64,000 nt of DNA from Cannabis sativa (GCF_029168945.1 NC_083603.1:48246406-48310405), one strand, 5' to 3'; shown: positions 1-11,436, counted from the first letter of the stretch. The notes: a model not told the origin generated them from the sequence alone. Translations and numbers: made by a program.

Positions 1-623
1 TAGAATTGGAAAATTGGCGTTTTTGAGAAAATAGAGATAAAATTTGATAAAATTGCAAAATTAAGTGAGGCCCATTAACACACCATGGCCGGCCACTTAA
101 GTTGATTCTTCAAATTAATATTTTCATTATTTTAATGCCAAATAATTCTAAACCTAAACCTAGTAGTTGCCTATAAATAGAAAGTGATGGCTCAGTCAGA
201 TACACATTTTTTGAATAAGCCTTTTTGACAGAAATTTCTCTCTTCAGAAAAACTGAGCCTTCCCCACTTTCTATACCTTGGCCGAAACCCTCTCTCTCTT
301 TTCTCCTTCATCTATTTCGACCATAGTGAAAGAGTAAGTGCCCACACACAGTAAGCAGTAACTCAATCATAGATTGGAAGACTGTGAAGGATCAAAACTT
401 GAAGAAGAAGGACATTCGGGCTCAGATCTTGATTATACTCTGCTACAGAAAGGAATCAAGGGTTAGAGATCTGAGTGGAAGGAGACATTAATTCTGCTGC
501 ATCAATGTAAGGTTTTCTTAACTTTATATGTGTTTAATTTATCGTTTTAGAAAGTTCATATTTAGGATGTTAATAAACATACTTGTGAGTAGATCTAAGA
601 TCCTGGTAAAATAATTTCCAACA
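1..623 (+). mobile_element. 3' part of an LTR (family X), cut by the window edge
   Basis: The sequence matches the reverse complement of the solo LTR at 3511-5344: a GCGTTTTTGAGAAAAT block, a GTGAGGCCCATTA block, a TATA-like CCTATAAATAG at about 170-180, and an end reading TTTCCAACA at 615-623. Coding sequence of copia A resumes directly at 624, so this is the right end of an LTR inserted into copia A. The left end and target duplication lie outside the window, so solo LTR and full element cannot be told apart. The TATA position gives the sense orientation as plus. Confidence 0.75.
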
Positions 624-1254
624 GTTGTGGTGTTTGGAATAGGGACACAAAAAATGCATAATCAATAGAGATGTTGTGTTCAAGGAACATGAGATGGCTG
701 TGAAAAACGCTGTAATCAATAATAAACAAAATGATCATGATGTGACAGGTTTGGAAATTCAAAGTAATAGGGAAGAAGATGACAAATACAGATTAGGTGG
801 ATACACAAGATCACACTCAATCAGAAACAGATATGGAAGCAAATGAAGATGAAACATCACCAGCTGATTCACAAGATTACCAACTTGTTAGAGACAGAGA
901 AAGAAGACAAATAAAGCCACCAAAAAGATTTGGCTTTGCTGATTGCACAGCCTTTGCTCTTGCATTAGCAGAGGAAGTTGATAACACAGTACCAAGCACA
1001 TTTCAAGAAGTTGTCAACTCAAAGAATAAGAAGAAATGGCTTGCTGCAATTGATGAAGAATGAGTTCCCTACAAAAGAATAAAACATGGAAAACAGTCAC
1101 AAGGCCACCAGGACAGAAGTTAATTAGCTGCAAATGGATTTTAAAAGAAAAGGAAGGTTTGCCAGGTGAGGAAGTTAGATTCAAAGCCAGATTAGTGGCT
1201 AAGGGGTTTAATCAAAGAGAAGGTGTTGATTTCAGTGACACCTTCTCTCCAGTG
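624..1254 (+). pseudogene. Copia A, part 1: integrase tail and start of reverse transcriptase
   Basis: Decayed Ty1/copia pol. Translation gives the post-integrase signature around DVVFKEHEM (just after 670), an acidic linker, then the reverse transcriptase opening with [35 protein letters not shown] (797-1254, with a stop and a frame change near 1060). The frame is cut at 1254 by an inserted LTR and continues at 2735, where the expected VVRQTS and MDVK motifs appear. A second insertion interrupts it at 3510. It is an inactive host for later insertions and encodes no complete product. Confidence 0.85.
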
Positions 1255-2734
1255 TGTTAGCCCAAGATATGTTTCCAAGAGGGGGGGGGGGGGGGTGAAT
1301 TGGAAATTTAAACTAATTTCGGAAAATTAAAACTTTTAACACAAAATTATGCAATTAGTCAATTAATCAAGTAAAAGCAAGTAGTATGGCAAGCAATATA
1401 TTAAGACAAATAATTAAACTTGTAAAGTAAAGAGTTTAAGGATTAGAAAATGCAAACTCTCGATTTTTACAAGGTTCGGTAGAACTATGCCACCTACGTC
1501 CTTGGTCTTCAAAGCTATGGACCTAGCTTTGAGCTCCAATATCGAGCCAAGTTAACGGGCTTGACTAACCCTTACAACCGGGAAATTTTCACCAAGGTAT
1601 TTCCAAACCTCTTACAATAGTTTCGCACCCCCGAGGACTATTAACCTCTTTCTCGGATTGTTAAAGTGCCAATCTCACTATTACCGGGTTGCTTACAAAA
1701 CCGGTGCCAACCTCACCTCAACCACAATATGGAAATGTGTTTGATATACAAGCTAAACTCACTCTAGAAATATGATGATACAATGGAAACCTAGAGTGAA
1801 AAGCTAGCACACTTAAGATGAATAAAATCAAATTTTGGCTCAAAGTGTGTGAAATGTGTTGGTTTGGATTTCAAACTTAGAAGCTCCTTAATCTCACTTA
1901 GATAGGTTAGATATATGTAATAAATGCTCAACCAACATGATTTTTTGAGTGAAAAGCAAGTTTATATAGTGTAGGAACAAAAACTAGCCGTTTATAGCCG
2001 TTAGCACATTTTTCAAAAAGAATCCTGGGAAAAACGGACTACCTATTTTAAAACGGACTACCTTTCTGCGAAAAACGGACTACCTATTTTAAATAGGTAG
2101 GCCGAAAATCAGGCAGGTTCAAAACTTGCATTTTTTGGCACTAAAACGTGCATAACTCTTTACTCGATTATCCGATTTCAAAAATTCCAATTTTGTTCTC
2201 TTAGTTAAACAAAATGTGATTTAGAAATTCAATCAAAAAAATTTTTGGACTATCATGTGAGAAAACTTGTTGCACAAGTTAGTGAATGGGCCAAAATTTA
2301 AATTTATAAAACTTTGTGTGCTATGCAAATCACTTTAACAAGACTAAAGTAAATTTATACCATTTGATTTTGAGTAGTCTTGATGTAGATGAGCCTCCTA
2401 GCTTGATTTGCATGTTTTTGATCCCATGTTGACTTTTCTCGAGAGTTGACTCTTGACTTTGACTTTGACTTTGACTTTCGGGTTGACTTTTGACTTTGGC
2501 CTTTTGAAGACCTCTTTTGAATAGGGTCTTGAGTTGTTGATCTCTTGATGAATCTTTTGCTCTTGATATGCTTGTTGAATCCATTTAGGGTTGCTTTAAA
2601 AAGTTTGGTAAAAATACCAATTTATTTATTTTCTCTTTTAATTTTGCTACAAAATCAACAAATCATTAATAACAAATAATAATCAAATATTTGTTAATCA
2701 TCAAAACAAGGAGATATAAAAGTTTGAGTTAACA
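1255..2734 (-). mobile_element. Solo LTR (1480 bp) inside copia A
   Basis: It begins TGTTAGCCC and ends GTTAACA, so it has TG...CA ends and TGTTA/TAACA inverted tips. CAGTG occurs at 1250-1254 and again at 2735-2739, a perfect 5-bp target duplication, and the copia A frame resumes right after. No gag or pol lies inside, so this is a solo LTR. Minus orientation is preferred because that strand ends with a C-run and TTGGGCTAACA, typical of copia LTR 3' ends, and has a TATA box (CTATATAAAC, near 1963-1972). A G-homopolymer lies near 1280-1295. Confidence 0.85.
2429..2494 (+). promoter_or_regulatory. Cluster of eight W-box cores (TTGAC) in the solo LTR
   Basis: TTGAC starts at 2429, 2446, 2453, 2459, 2465, 2471, 2483 and 2490; four lie in a 6-bp tandem array of TTTGAC. 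TTGAC followed by C or T is the core bound by WRKY factors. If the LTR is read on the minus strand, the cluster sits in U3 about 470-530 bp upstream of the TATA box. Binding is inferred, and the array may have grown by simple slippage. Confidence 0.5.
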
Positions 2735-3510
2735 CAGTGGTTAGACAAACATCCATAAATCATGATGACTAAGGTGGTAAGTATGATCTAGAAATGGACC
2801 AAATGGATGTGAAGATAATATTTTGGCATGGCATACTTGAAGAATAAATTTACATGGAAGAGCCTGATGGATACAAAAGCATCAAACCTAACTAGGTATG
2901 CCTCCAACAAAAATCACTTTATGGGCTCAAGCAAGCCCCAAGACAATGGAATCTAAGGTTTCATGAATTCATGGTCAGTATTGGGTATAGCAGAAGTGAT
3001 TATGACCCTTGTGTGTACTACAACAATGAACAAATTTGGTTACTATTGTATGTTGATGATATTCTCATCATTGGTGACAAAAGGCAGGCTATAGACAAGC
3101 TAAAACAAAATCTAAATGCATAATTTGAAATGAAAGATCTAGGAGAAGCAAAGAGGATACTAGGGATTGATATAAGAAGAGACAGACTAGAGAGACTATC
3201 ATTTTCACAAAGGAGCTACATACAGAAATTGATTGACAAATTTTGCATGAGTGAAGCAAAACCTGTTGGCACTCCTCTGGCTTAACATTTCAAGGTAACA
3301 CAGAATCAATCACCCAAAATTGAAGAGGAGAAATTGTACATGGATACTGTGCCCTATGCTTCATGTGTTTGAAGCCTCATGTACTACATGGTGTGCACAA
3401 GGCTTGATCTGGCTTATGCACTTAGTATGGTTAGCAGGTTCATTGCAGATCTAGGTAAAGAACACTGGTCTGCAGTGAAGTGGATACTTAGATACCTACA
3501 AGGTTCTATG
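2735..3510 (+). pseudogene. Copia A, part 2: reverse transcriptase core
   Basis: Continuation of the copia A reverse transcriptase after the solo LTR. Recognisable pieces are [26 protein letters not shown], the catalytic YVDDILIIGD motif near 3050-3075, and a SGYAxxMVSRFI-like stretch toward 3440. Several stops break the frame (for example near 2762, 2847 and 3120). The frame is cut at 3510 by the second LTR insertion. Confidence 0.85.
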
Positions 3511-5344
3511 TGTTGGATATATTTTACTAGGATCTAGATTTACTAACAAGTATGTTTCATTAACATCCTAATATGAATTCTAAAACAATGAAATAAACAC
3601 ATATAAGGTTTAGGAAACCTTACATTGGGTGCAGCGGAATATAATGACTCCTTCCGTTCAGATATCTAGCCCTTGATTCCTTTCTGTAGCAGAGCATTAT
3701 CAATATCTGAACCTGGATCTCTTTCTCTCCTTCCTTTGATGCTGATTCTCCTTCTTGTTGGTTGATTTTCCACAGTCTTACACACTATGATTGAGATACC
3801 ACTTGATGTGTGTGGGCACTCACTCATTCACTCAAGGAATTCGAAATTTAGAGAAGAAAAGAGAAGGGAAGAGGTTTGGCCTTAGAGAAAAGAATAGGAG
3901 GCTCAGTTTTCATCTGACAAAGTTAAGTGTGAGTGAGAGCCATCACTATCTATTTATAGGTAACCACCTAGGTTTAAGTTAGAATTATTTGGCATTAAAA
4001 TAATAAAAAAAATAAATGATAAAACCCTATAAGTGTGGCTGGCCATGGGCCTTGGATAATGGGCCTCACTTATGCAATTTTGCTGTTTTATCATTTCTGC
4101 ATCTCATTTTCTCAAAAACGCTAATTTTCAAATTCAACCATTTAAATGCCAATTATAATTATTTAACAACTAAAAAATTAATTATTAAATAATATTGTCA
4201 TTTAATATATTTATTAATTAGACATATAAAGTCTCTTAATTAATAAATAAACCTAGAATCTCTTTTCTTTACAATTTTGCATTGCTTAGTGAAAATTCAC
4301 AAAGTAGACATAGTCTAACTTTAGAATTATAATTGATTAATCAAAATCAATTAACTGAGTCTTACAAGCAGTATGGTCTCAACTAGTATGGGGAACATGG
4401 GTCTATAGATCAAGAATTTATATCTTAAATTCACTGACTTATTAATTCTTCGTTGAATCCACGCATAGAACTTAGAATTGCACTCTAAGTATATAGAATG
4501 CTCTATATGTTCCATTGTTATAATCCTAATGTGATCAATGACCCTCTAATAGATGATCTACATTGAAAAGGCACTAAGTTACCGTTACACCTTCAATGTA
4601 TTTTATCCTTAAAACACTTAGCTCCGTATAAATGATATTTCAGCGAAGTGAAATGAGATCTCAACCATTTATTTCTGTTTAGCCAAGCTCGAAGGATATC
4701 ATCGTTTCACTTCTAAATCCCTATAGAAGTTATAGATTCCATATTTATGTTAGCGCTCCCACTCAATTATACTATCATGTTCCCAAAATGTACATATCAC
4801 CCTGACCCAAAAGTAGGCTTAACTAACAAATCAAAGAACATGTATAATACTCTTGAGATCGAACCTAAACATATCAGGATTAAGATCATTTGATCTAGGA
4901 TCAACATGTGATATTGAATTGAATAGATATTACAGTAAATTTTAACAAATCTAATCAAAGTTCAATATCGGTCCCTTCCGATGTATACTCCATACATCCG
5001 ATGCTGGTAAACTTTGCCAATGTCTTGGAAAGGTCATAACACTTATCCAAGGTGTAAGAATACCTATCGCTGATTATACCGTGTCAGTCTAAATCCAGTG
5101 TTCTGACAAATCAGGGAATAAACTTTCGAACATATAATTAAGATTATATTCCACTGTGTTGACAACACTATAATCATTAACAAATTGATATGTTCTGGAC
5201 TTAAATAGAATTCATACATTATGTACATATAATCATGAAATAAATCATGTGAACCATGCAACATTAAATGTTATTTCTGATCTATATTAATAAGTAAATC
5301 TGATTATATTGAAATGAGTTTTATTTAGGGCATAAAACCCAACA
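3511..5344 (-). mobile_element. Solo LTR of family X (1834 bp) inside copia A
   Basis: The + strand runs TGTTGGATATATTTTAC to GGGCATAAAACCCAACA, with 6-bp inverted tips TGTTGG/CCAACA. CTATG is duplicated at 3506-3510 and 5345-5349, and the copia A RNase H frame resumes after it. No coding domain lies inside. Sense is minus, since a TATA box (CTATTTATAGG) reads that way near 3950-3961. Related copies are 1-623 and the start of one at 62581. Confidence 0.87.
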
Positions 5345-5870
5345 CTATGGACATTGGTCTTGTCTATGATAACAAGTTTAAGGAAGAGATAGAAGTGAAC
5401 GGATATGTTGACTCTGAATATGCTGGAAGCATAGACACTAGGAGATCCATCACTGGTTATGCATTTATAGTCCTAGGTGGATGTATTAGTTGGAAATCTA
5501 ATTTATAAAAAGGTAGTGGCTTTGTCATCCATTGAGGCAGCGTATATGGCAGCTACTGAGGCCATTAAAGAAGCTGTCTGGCTCAAAGGGTTCATAAGAG
5601 AACTAGGGTTCAAGTCAGAGAACATGAAAGTACACTGTGATAACCAAAGTGCACTGCACATAATGAAAAATACTATGTTCCATGAGAGGTCCAAACATAT
5701 AGATATTAAACTGCATTTCATAAGGGACATCATAGTAGAAGAAAAGTCAATGTGAAGAAAATTGGAACCAAAGAGAACCTTGCAACATGATGACAAAATA
5801 TGTGTGTTTAGCTAAGTTTAGGCTTTACCTAAACTTACTAAACATTCTCAAATGCTAGATGAGGATTGAA
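5345..5870 (+). pseudogene. Copia A, part 3: RNase H end of pol
   Basis: The copia RNase H opens as GLVYDNKFKEE, then GYVDSEYAGSIDTRRSITGY, then from 5513 VALSSIEAAYMAATEAIKEA, VHCDNQSALHIMKN and KHIDIKLHFIRD. These include the Asp and Glu positions of the RNase H active site. A frame break falls near 5500, and a stop at about 5755 precedes a degenerate C-terminus. A purine-rich tract (GACGAAGGTGGATAA, about 5912-5926) sits where the polypurine tract should be, next to the 3' LTR. Confidence 0.87.
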
Positions 5871-5927
5871 GACCAGTTTAGCCACAATCATTAACTCCTT
5901 CCTCTCTTAATGACGAAGGTGGATAAT

Positions 5928-6547
5928 TGTTGTGTTTGGTCACTAAGTGAGGAAACATATGTTTATTGGCTCAACCCCATTCATACCAACGGTTTTACCT
6001 AACTGTCAGTTATGAATGTTAGGATCGAGCTCCACAACTCCAGACTATATATAGCCATTCATTACTGCTATGTTGGACAGAGTTGAGAGAGATTTTCAGA
6101 GGTTTTATGAGCTAATTTAGTGTGCAAGAAAAAGAGAAAGAGAGTTTGTTGTATTGGCCTATGCTAAGATTAATCATAGTGTCACTAGTGAGGTTGATTG
6201 TAATTGAAGCTATGCTTCTTGAGTAATTGTGTCAAGTACACATTTGTGATCAACATTTGTAATTCTTTCTTCTAGCTCAATAAAGATTGGAGCCATTGGG
6301 ACTGTTCTGGCCGAGGAGTAGGCAAGTGATTCATCATCACTTTGTTTGAACCTCATAATCTCTTGTGTTTAATTCCCTGTAATTTCTTGTCTAAATTGTT
6401 CTTGTTCATTAGTTTTACTTCTAATTTTCTTACTGGTTTGCTACTAGTTTGATCACCTGGTTTTGTGCATTCTTGATATTGCAATGTTCTTGATTAATTA
6501 TTTGTGTTGATTTATGTATGAGGTACATAATCAAGCATTGATCACAT
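5928..6547 (+). mobile_element. Copia A 3' LTR (right end approximate)
   Basis: It starts TGTTGTGTTTGGTCAC directly after the purine-rich tract of copia A. It holds a TATA-like CTATATATAGCC near 6045 and an AATAAA-like signal (CTCAATAAAGA) near 6278. The 5' LTR lies outside the window, so the right boundary is a guess (a CA near 6547) and the target duplication cannot be checked. Confidence 0.55.
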
Positions 6548-7169
6548 AATAGAGCAAATATATTATTAAATCATATTATATACTTTTTTTTATACCTTAT
6601 TTGGATGAGAGTATTAATTATATATCCCAATTTGATGAGGCAAACTCATATGATTTTTTTGAAAGCTTAAAATAACAAATAGTGACAAGAAGATAAAAGT
6701 AACAAACAGGAACTAAGTAAATCAATAATAAATTGTCACCTTTAATAAAATAAAATTTTACACTTCCTTACTAACAAAAAAAGAAAAGAAAGTAAAATAA
6801 CACTTTCTTTATTTAATAACTCTTTTACAAATCAAAATAAAATAAATAAGAAAGGAAATACATATATATAAAATTACTTTTATATAAAAAAAATGCATTT
6901 CAATTAAAATAATATGTTTATAACTAAATATATAATAAATTATAAATATGTGTCATTTATATTATTTATACTAAAATTTGGATGTATTAAACTATGACAT
7001 TCCCTAAAAAATGATAAATGAGTAATTAATTTCTATATATTATGTTTGTGTTGTGATGTATATTTTCCATGTCTAAACACATGAAAGTGAAAGTCACGTC
7101 TTCTAGACTCTCATTAATAATTCAGTAGCTCAAAAATGTAGAAACTAAAACCATAGAAATCTATTTAAA

Positions 7170-7210
<41 letters not shown>

Positions 7211-7909
7211 GAAAAACCGCAGAAAACAAAACTCTACGTTCCAATTACATTCATTTAATCCATGGTACTAGAATTTTTGAACAGATTAGAATAATAATTT
7301 TTTGATAATATTTCAAGGCATGGGGCCACAATGCAAATCAAAATTAGTACAAATGGATAAAACATCATTGTCTCCATTAATCCACGTTCTTTTCATATTG
7401 AAACATTTCCAAAACTAAATCATATTAATTACAAATTATTCAAGCAACCTCTCACAGTTATTTCGTAATTATATGAACAAATCCAATCTTAGATTATTTA
7501 TAAGTCAAGTCTTTTGAGTGACACTTATCATTAATATTGTCTATGCTTTTTCATTGTTTGTCTCCATTTCAAGTCTACTTATGTAGTAACGATTAAGTCC
7601 ACTTTGGTGCAAGAAAAATTAATCATCCATTATGACTGTAAAATCAACCACATACCACTTCAAAAAATGTTTATTTAAAACAAAAAAGGGTTCTACAAAA
7701 TGTTGGATATGTTCTTTTCTACATTGTTAATCATATCTTTGATAAAAAATGTATAAATTGTGCAATATTTAGTACAAAAAATAAAATTATGATATATTTC
7801 CACCACTTTTTAGTATTGTACTCTCATACACAATTACAAATTTTATGCAAATTTAATAATTTATTAATTTTGTTGATAAAAATATATAAAAAAAACAATA
7901 ACTTTATCA
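6548..7909. other. AT-rich intergenic DNA
   Basis: Very AT-rich sequence with homopolymer A and T runs and one trinucleotide microsatellite. I see no coding domain, terminal repeat or RNA gene. Confidence 0.6.
7171..7210. repeat. (ATA)n microsatellite
   Basis: About 13 uninterrupted ATA units, 40 bp. Confidence 0.95.
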
Positions 7910-7954
7910 TTAATTTTAGGCTAATTAGGATTTTTGTCCCCTAAACTTTGACAT

Positions 7955-9238
7955 TGAAATTTCGTATTTTAATATTCCCAGTTTGATTATTTAATTAAGT
8001 GATTAATTAAATGCGGAATAATGAAACTGGTACTGAAAATAGTTTTTTCGTAGTTACAGAATACAACTCTGTAACTCCAGAGAAACCCAGAAAAACAAAC
8101 AGTGCATAAAAGTAAAAACACACAAGATTTTTGTACGTGGTTTCAACAATCCTTTCAGATTGTTACTAGTCCACGGGGCCACGCCCAGAGATAAAGATTC
8201 ATTAGATCGGTATCAAAAATACAAAGTAATTGACTTATGCATAAATAGACTCCCTCTTATTGTATGCCGCAAGCTTGATGTATTCCACCTACTAACCGAA
8301 TCTTGATAAAACTCCAAGAGCTCGAACTCCCTTCGATCACCTTGAAGAGTGCTTGAATCCTCCCGATTCAAGGCTTAAAGGCTATCTCCCGAAAGCCTAT
8401 ACAACCATCTCCCGAAGGTTGTGTGCTTGTATCATCCCGATGCAAGACTTCAAAAGCAATCTCCCGAAAGCTTGTAAAACCCTTCTCCCGAAGGTGTGCT
8501 TGTATCCTCCCGATGCAAGACTTCAAAAGCAATCTCCCGAAAGCTTGTAAATACCCTTCTCCCGAAGGTGCACTGATGTTCTTCTTCGTTGTAGACTTGA
8601 ATACAGACTCAAGACAATACAAACAACAAATAAACAGAGTAAGAGTAGAACAACTCTTCTCTACATAACAAAGACACTCTTTTCTTAAGATATGAAAGTG
8701 AATAAAAGAGTTTAACAAAACAAAGACACTCTTTCCTTAAGATATGAATACAATTCTAAGTGTGTGAAAGAGATACAAAACCTAGCAGCTATAAGATGTA
8801 TTTATAATGAATATACATCTCATAGACAGCTTACATTCGGTCTGAACAAGACCTCAACCCACTAGAAACTTCCCTAAAATAATTCTTCAATCAGTCCAGG
8901 AATTTCCGTTTCTGTACCTACAGAATCGTGGGCAGTAACTACAACTTTCCTTTTATAGAAAAGGAAAGTTTAGCTCCGGTTTTTCTCTTCAAGAAACCTG
9001 ATCTAAGAAAATGGGAAACTCAACACAAGATCAGATTACACAGCTGGTTAGATAAAAATGAAATGGGTAACCAAACTTACCATTTTTACCTTTTTTCCAA
9101 AAATAGGAAAGCTAGACAACTTTCCTTCCAAGTTTGAATACACCAAATAGGAAACCATATTAAAGTATACCAGCCGAAATTATACAAAGAATAATAAAAT
9201 ATTTTTGTCAATTAAATATGCCAAAAATGGAATTAACA
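7955..9238 (-). repeat. 3' LTR of Sirevirus 1
   Basis: 1284 bp, + strand TGAAATTTCG to GAATTAACA. It carries the CTCCCGAA palindrome cluster. Small open frames in either direction here are by-products of the repeats and recur identically in the other LTR. Confidence 0.92.
8345..8575. promoter_or_regulatory. Cluster of LTR palindromes with a TCTCCCGAA core (Sirevirus 1)
   Basis: Imperfect hairpins share the centre ATCTCCCGAA or TTCTCCCGAA but have different arms: AGGCT/AGCCT, ACAACC/GGTTGT, AGC/GCT and ACC/GGT. Two units (GACTTCAAAAGCAATCTCCC and what follows) are near-perfect direct repeats. The same cluster is in the 5' LTR at about 15660-15890. Sirevirus LTRs are known to carry short palindrome clusters; a protein-binding or RNA-structure role is inferred. 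Confidence 0.6.
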
Positions 9239-9545
9239 ATCTCCCCCTTTGGCACTTTGATTGACAAAACATTTTATTATGAGAAAACTTGCATCAAGTG
9301 TTAGAAACCAAAGCAAATAGCTTCTTAAAGATAAAAGAGTATCGAAAATACTCCCCCTGCATGAAAGCTCTCTAACACATAAAACATAGAACTTTTTTTG
9401 GACGGAACAGCTTACAAACCGAAAACACAACAACTTTTTAAACGGAAAAGTGCAAAACCACAAACAAGACAACTCCCCCTAAAAACAAGGATCCAGAGTT
9501 GTAACACATAATCCAAAAAAAAAATAAGTACTACTCCCCCTTTTT
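9239..9545 (-). promoter_or_regulatory. Multiple polypurine tracts next to the 3' LTR of Sirevirus 1
   Basis: On the minus strand the tract AAAGGGGGAGAT touches the 3' LTR (+ 9239-9252). Further GGGGGAGT-type tracts lie at about 9350-9358, 9471-9480 and 9533-9544. Such tracts prime plus-strand DNA synthesis, and several in a row are a reported Sirevirus feature. Confidence 0.75.
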
Positions 9546-9639
9546 GTCTATCAAGGAGCCAAAGATAGCAAAAACCATGAACAAGGTCATAATAATTTAA
9601 GCATTCACAAATAAAAAGCAAGAGATAGAGAATTGAACC

Positions 9640-9980
9640 ACTTATTCATCATCATTGGGTCAGAAGTATTTCATGATGTTGTCCATCTTCCTCAGAAGCA
9701 AGGCTTGACTTGTCGCTATTCTCCCCAAACACAAGTTGAATTCACCCATTTCTGTAGAAGCATAAGCAGCAGCAGGTTTAACAGTAACACCAAGGGAAGC
9801 AAGGTTGTAAGTCGACTTTCAAGCTTTGGTCTTCGACTTTCTGGCAGATTTCATCGGAGCAGATGACGAACTAGGAACTCCAGTTGCTGGTGCAGGCGGC
9901 GCAGGAGGGGAGATCGGAGATGCAGAGGCAGAGCCACGAGAGGGCTTCTTGGACGGTTGGGCATTCTTAGTTTTGGCCAT
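9640..9980 (-). pseudogene. Remnant of an extra sense ORF after pol (Sirevirus 1)
   Basis: A start codon at 9980 opens a 53-codon frame beginning MAKTKNAQPSKKPSRG, rich in Pro, Ala and Ser and ending in a Lys/Arg-rich stretch and a stop at 9819. Past the stop, the same and neighbouring frames give an Ala-rich segment and a helical, coiled-coil-like piece (around GRIATSQALLLRKMDN). The corresponding ORF of Sirevirus 2 starts MVRTKNLGHTKK, has the same disordered N-terminus and a similar coiled-coil C-terminus, but also a long central domain absent here. It therefore looks like an internally deleted copy of that gene. Function unknown. Confidence 0.55.
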
Positions 9981-10974
9981 TTTTTCTCTGAAACCCTAGA
10001 ACACAAACACTCTTACACTTTGAAAAATGTTAGACCTTTGAGAGAAAAAAAATGGAAAGAGAAGAGTGAGTGGTGATCGTGGGTGAGAGGGTAGTTGAGC
10101 ATATATAACATTTCAATTTTAATTACCCAATAAGAAAAAAAAATGGAAAAAGGAAAGTAACTTACTTACCTTAATCACCACGTGGGGAGAGAAAAAAGGA
10201 AACCAAAGAAGGTTTTTCAAAAAATGGTCAATGTTTCCTTAAATGGAAAAGAAACCAAATATCCCCACAAAAACTAAGAAATAAAAACCCCACCAAATCC
10301 GAAATTGCCACAAAAAAGGAAACCAAAAATAATTAATTATTTAAGTACAAGTTTCCTAAAAACACCAAAATAAGACCAAATCTCCACAATTAAAGGAAAC
10401 ATTCTATAAAAATACAATTAAAACATGTTTCCATAAAATGAAAAAATAAAAGAAAAAATCTTTACAAAGATTCGAAAAAAAATTCGAAAGAAAAAAAAAA
10501 TGCCCCAAAATAAAAATTTGCAAATAATGAACAAGAGAACACACAGAGACACAAAAAGCACTAATCACCACTTAAGAGCAAAAAATTGTGTCTAAGAATA
10601 TAATGAAACATAAAAAAAAGTAACAAGAATTTTTAGCAAAGCTCAATTGACAAACTCGATCACAAATTTATTTATTTATTTATTTATTTTTTGATTAAAA
10701 GACAGAAAAATAAAATAACCTTGATATTTTTGTAACTAGAATTCACAATGTCCACTTGTCTTTGTCCCTGATGAAAAAATCAAACTCATAAGAATAATCA
10801 GAGATTATTTTATCAAGCTAATGAAGTAATAGAATGAGGTCATACCGGTTCTCAGGAAAAAATGACTCAGTCACCAAGAATATTAAAGCAAATCAAACAG
10901 TATGTAACAACTTTATAATACCATTTTCGAGAATAGATTTTTTTTTTATTTACCACAAACTGTGTCAAGCATAA

Positions 10975-11195
10975 GTGTGTGAAAGTGTAAGCAGGGAACA
11001 TTGCCCAATTTGTCAAAAAGACTTTTTCTGATAAATTGTAACCATAGGAGACGCTGTCACACTACCTCAATGGTAGCCCTTTTCAATGGTAGCGTATCTT
11101 CTACATAACTCCTAATTACATAGTTCCAACTTACTCAGAGATGGCTTTCACACATTGAGATAGGTAGCTCTATTCATCCAATGGAGCTTGAACAC
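10975..11195 (-). other. Conserved non-coding block between pol and the extra ORF (Sirevirus 1)
   Basis: This stretch has a recognisable counterpart in Sirevirus 2 at about 36575-36795, with shared blocks GGTAGCCCTTTTC, GTTCCA.CTTACTCA, GATGGCTTTCACAC and GGTAGCTCTATTC, although no ORF spans it. It lies just downstream of the pol stop. Conservation amid diverged flanks suggests a cis-acting role such as a splice acceptor or packaging or processing signal; that is inference. Confidence 0.5.
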
Positions 11196-11436
11196 AGTTT
11201 TTAAACATCATTATTCGAAAATAGTAGCTTACATAACACTGTTTGATGAACCCGAATATTCCTGTGAGGAGTGAACAATTTTCCCGATAAACCTGTATGA
11301 CACCATAACATTACAACATTAGCAATAAAATAATGACTGTAATTCTTATAAGGTTGAGATTTTCTTCTAGGACAAGGACAAGACATTATGAACTCTAAGA
11401 CAACTCAAATATCAAGGATTAAGAAGAACAGAAACA

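Noticed and set aside
5503..5796. 97-codon minus-strand frame
   Set aside because: Exact shadow of the copia A RNase H coding sequence on the plus strand.
8353..8718. Several 60-116 codon open frames in the Sirevirus 1 LTRs
   Set aside because: They fall on the palindrome repeats, exist on both strands and recur identically in the other LTR; no protein family was recognised.
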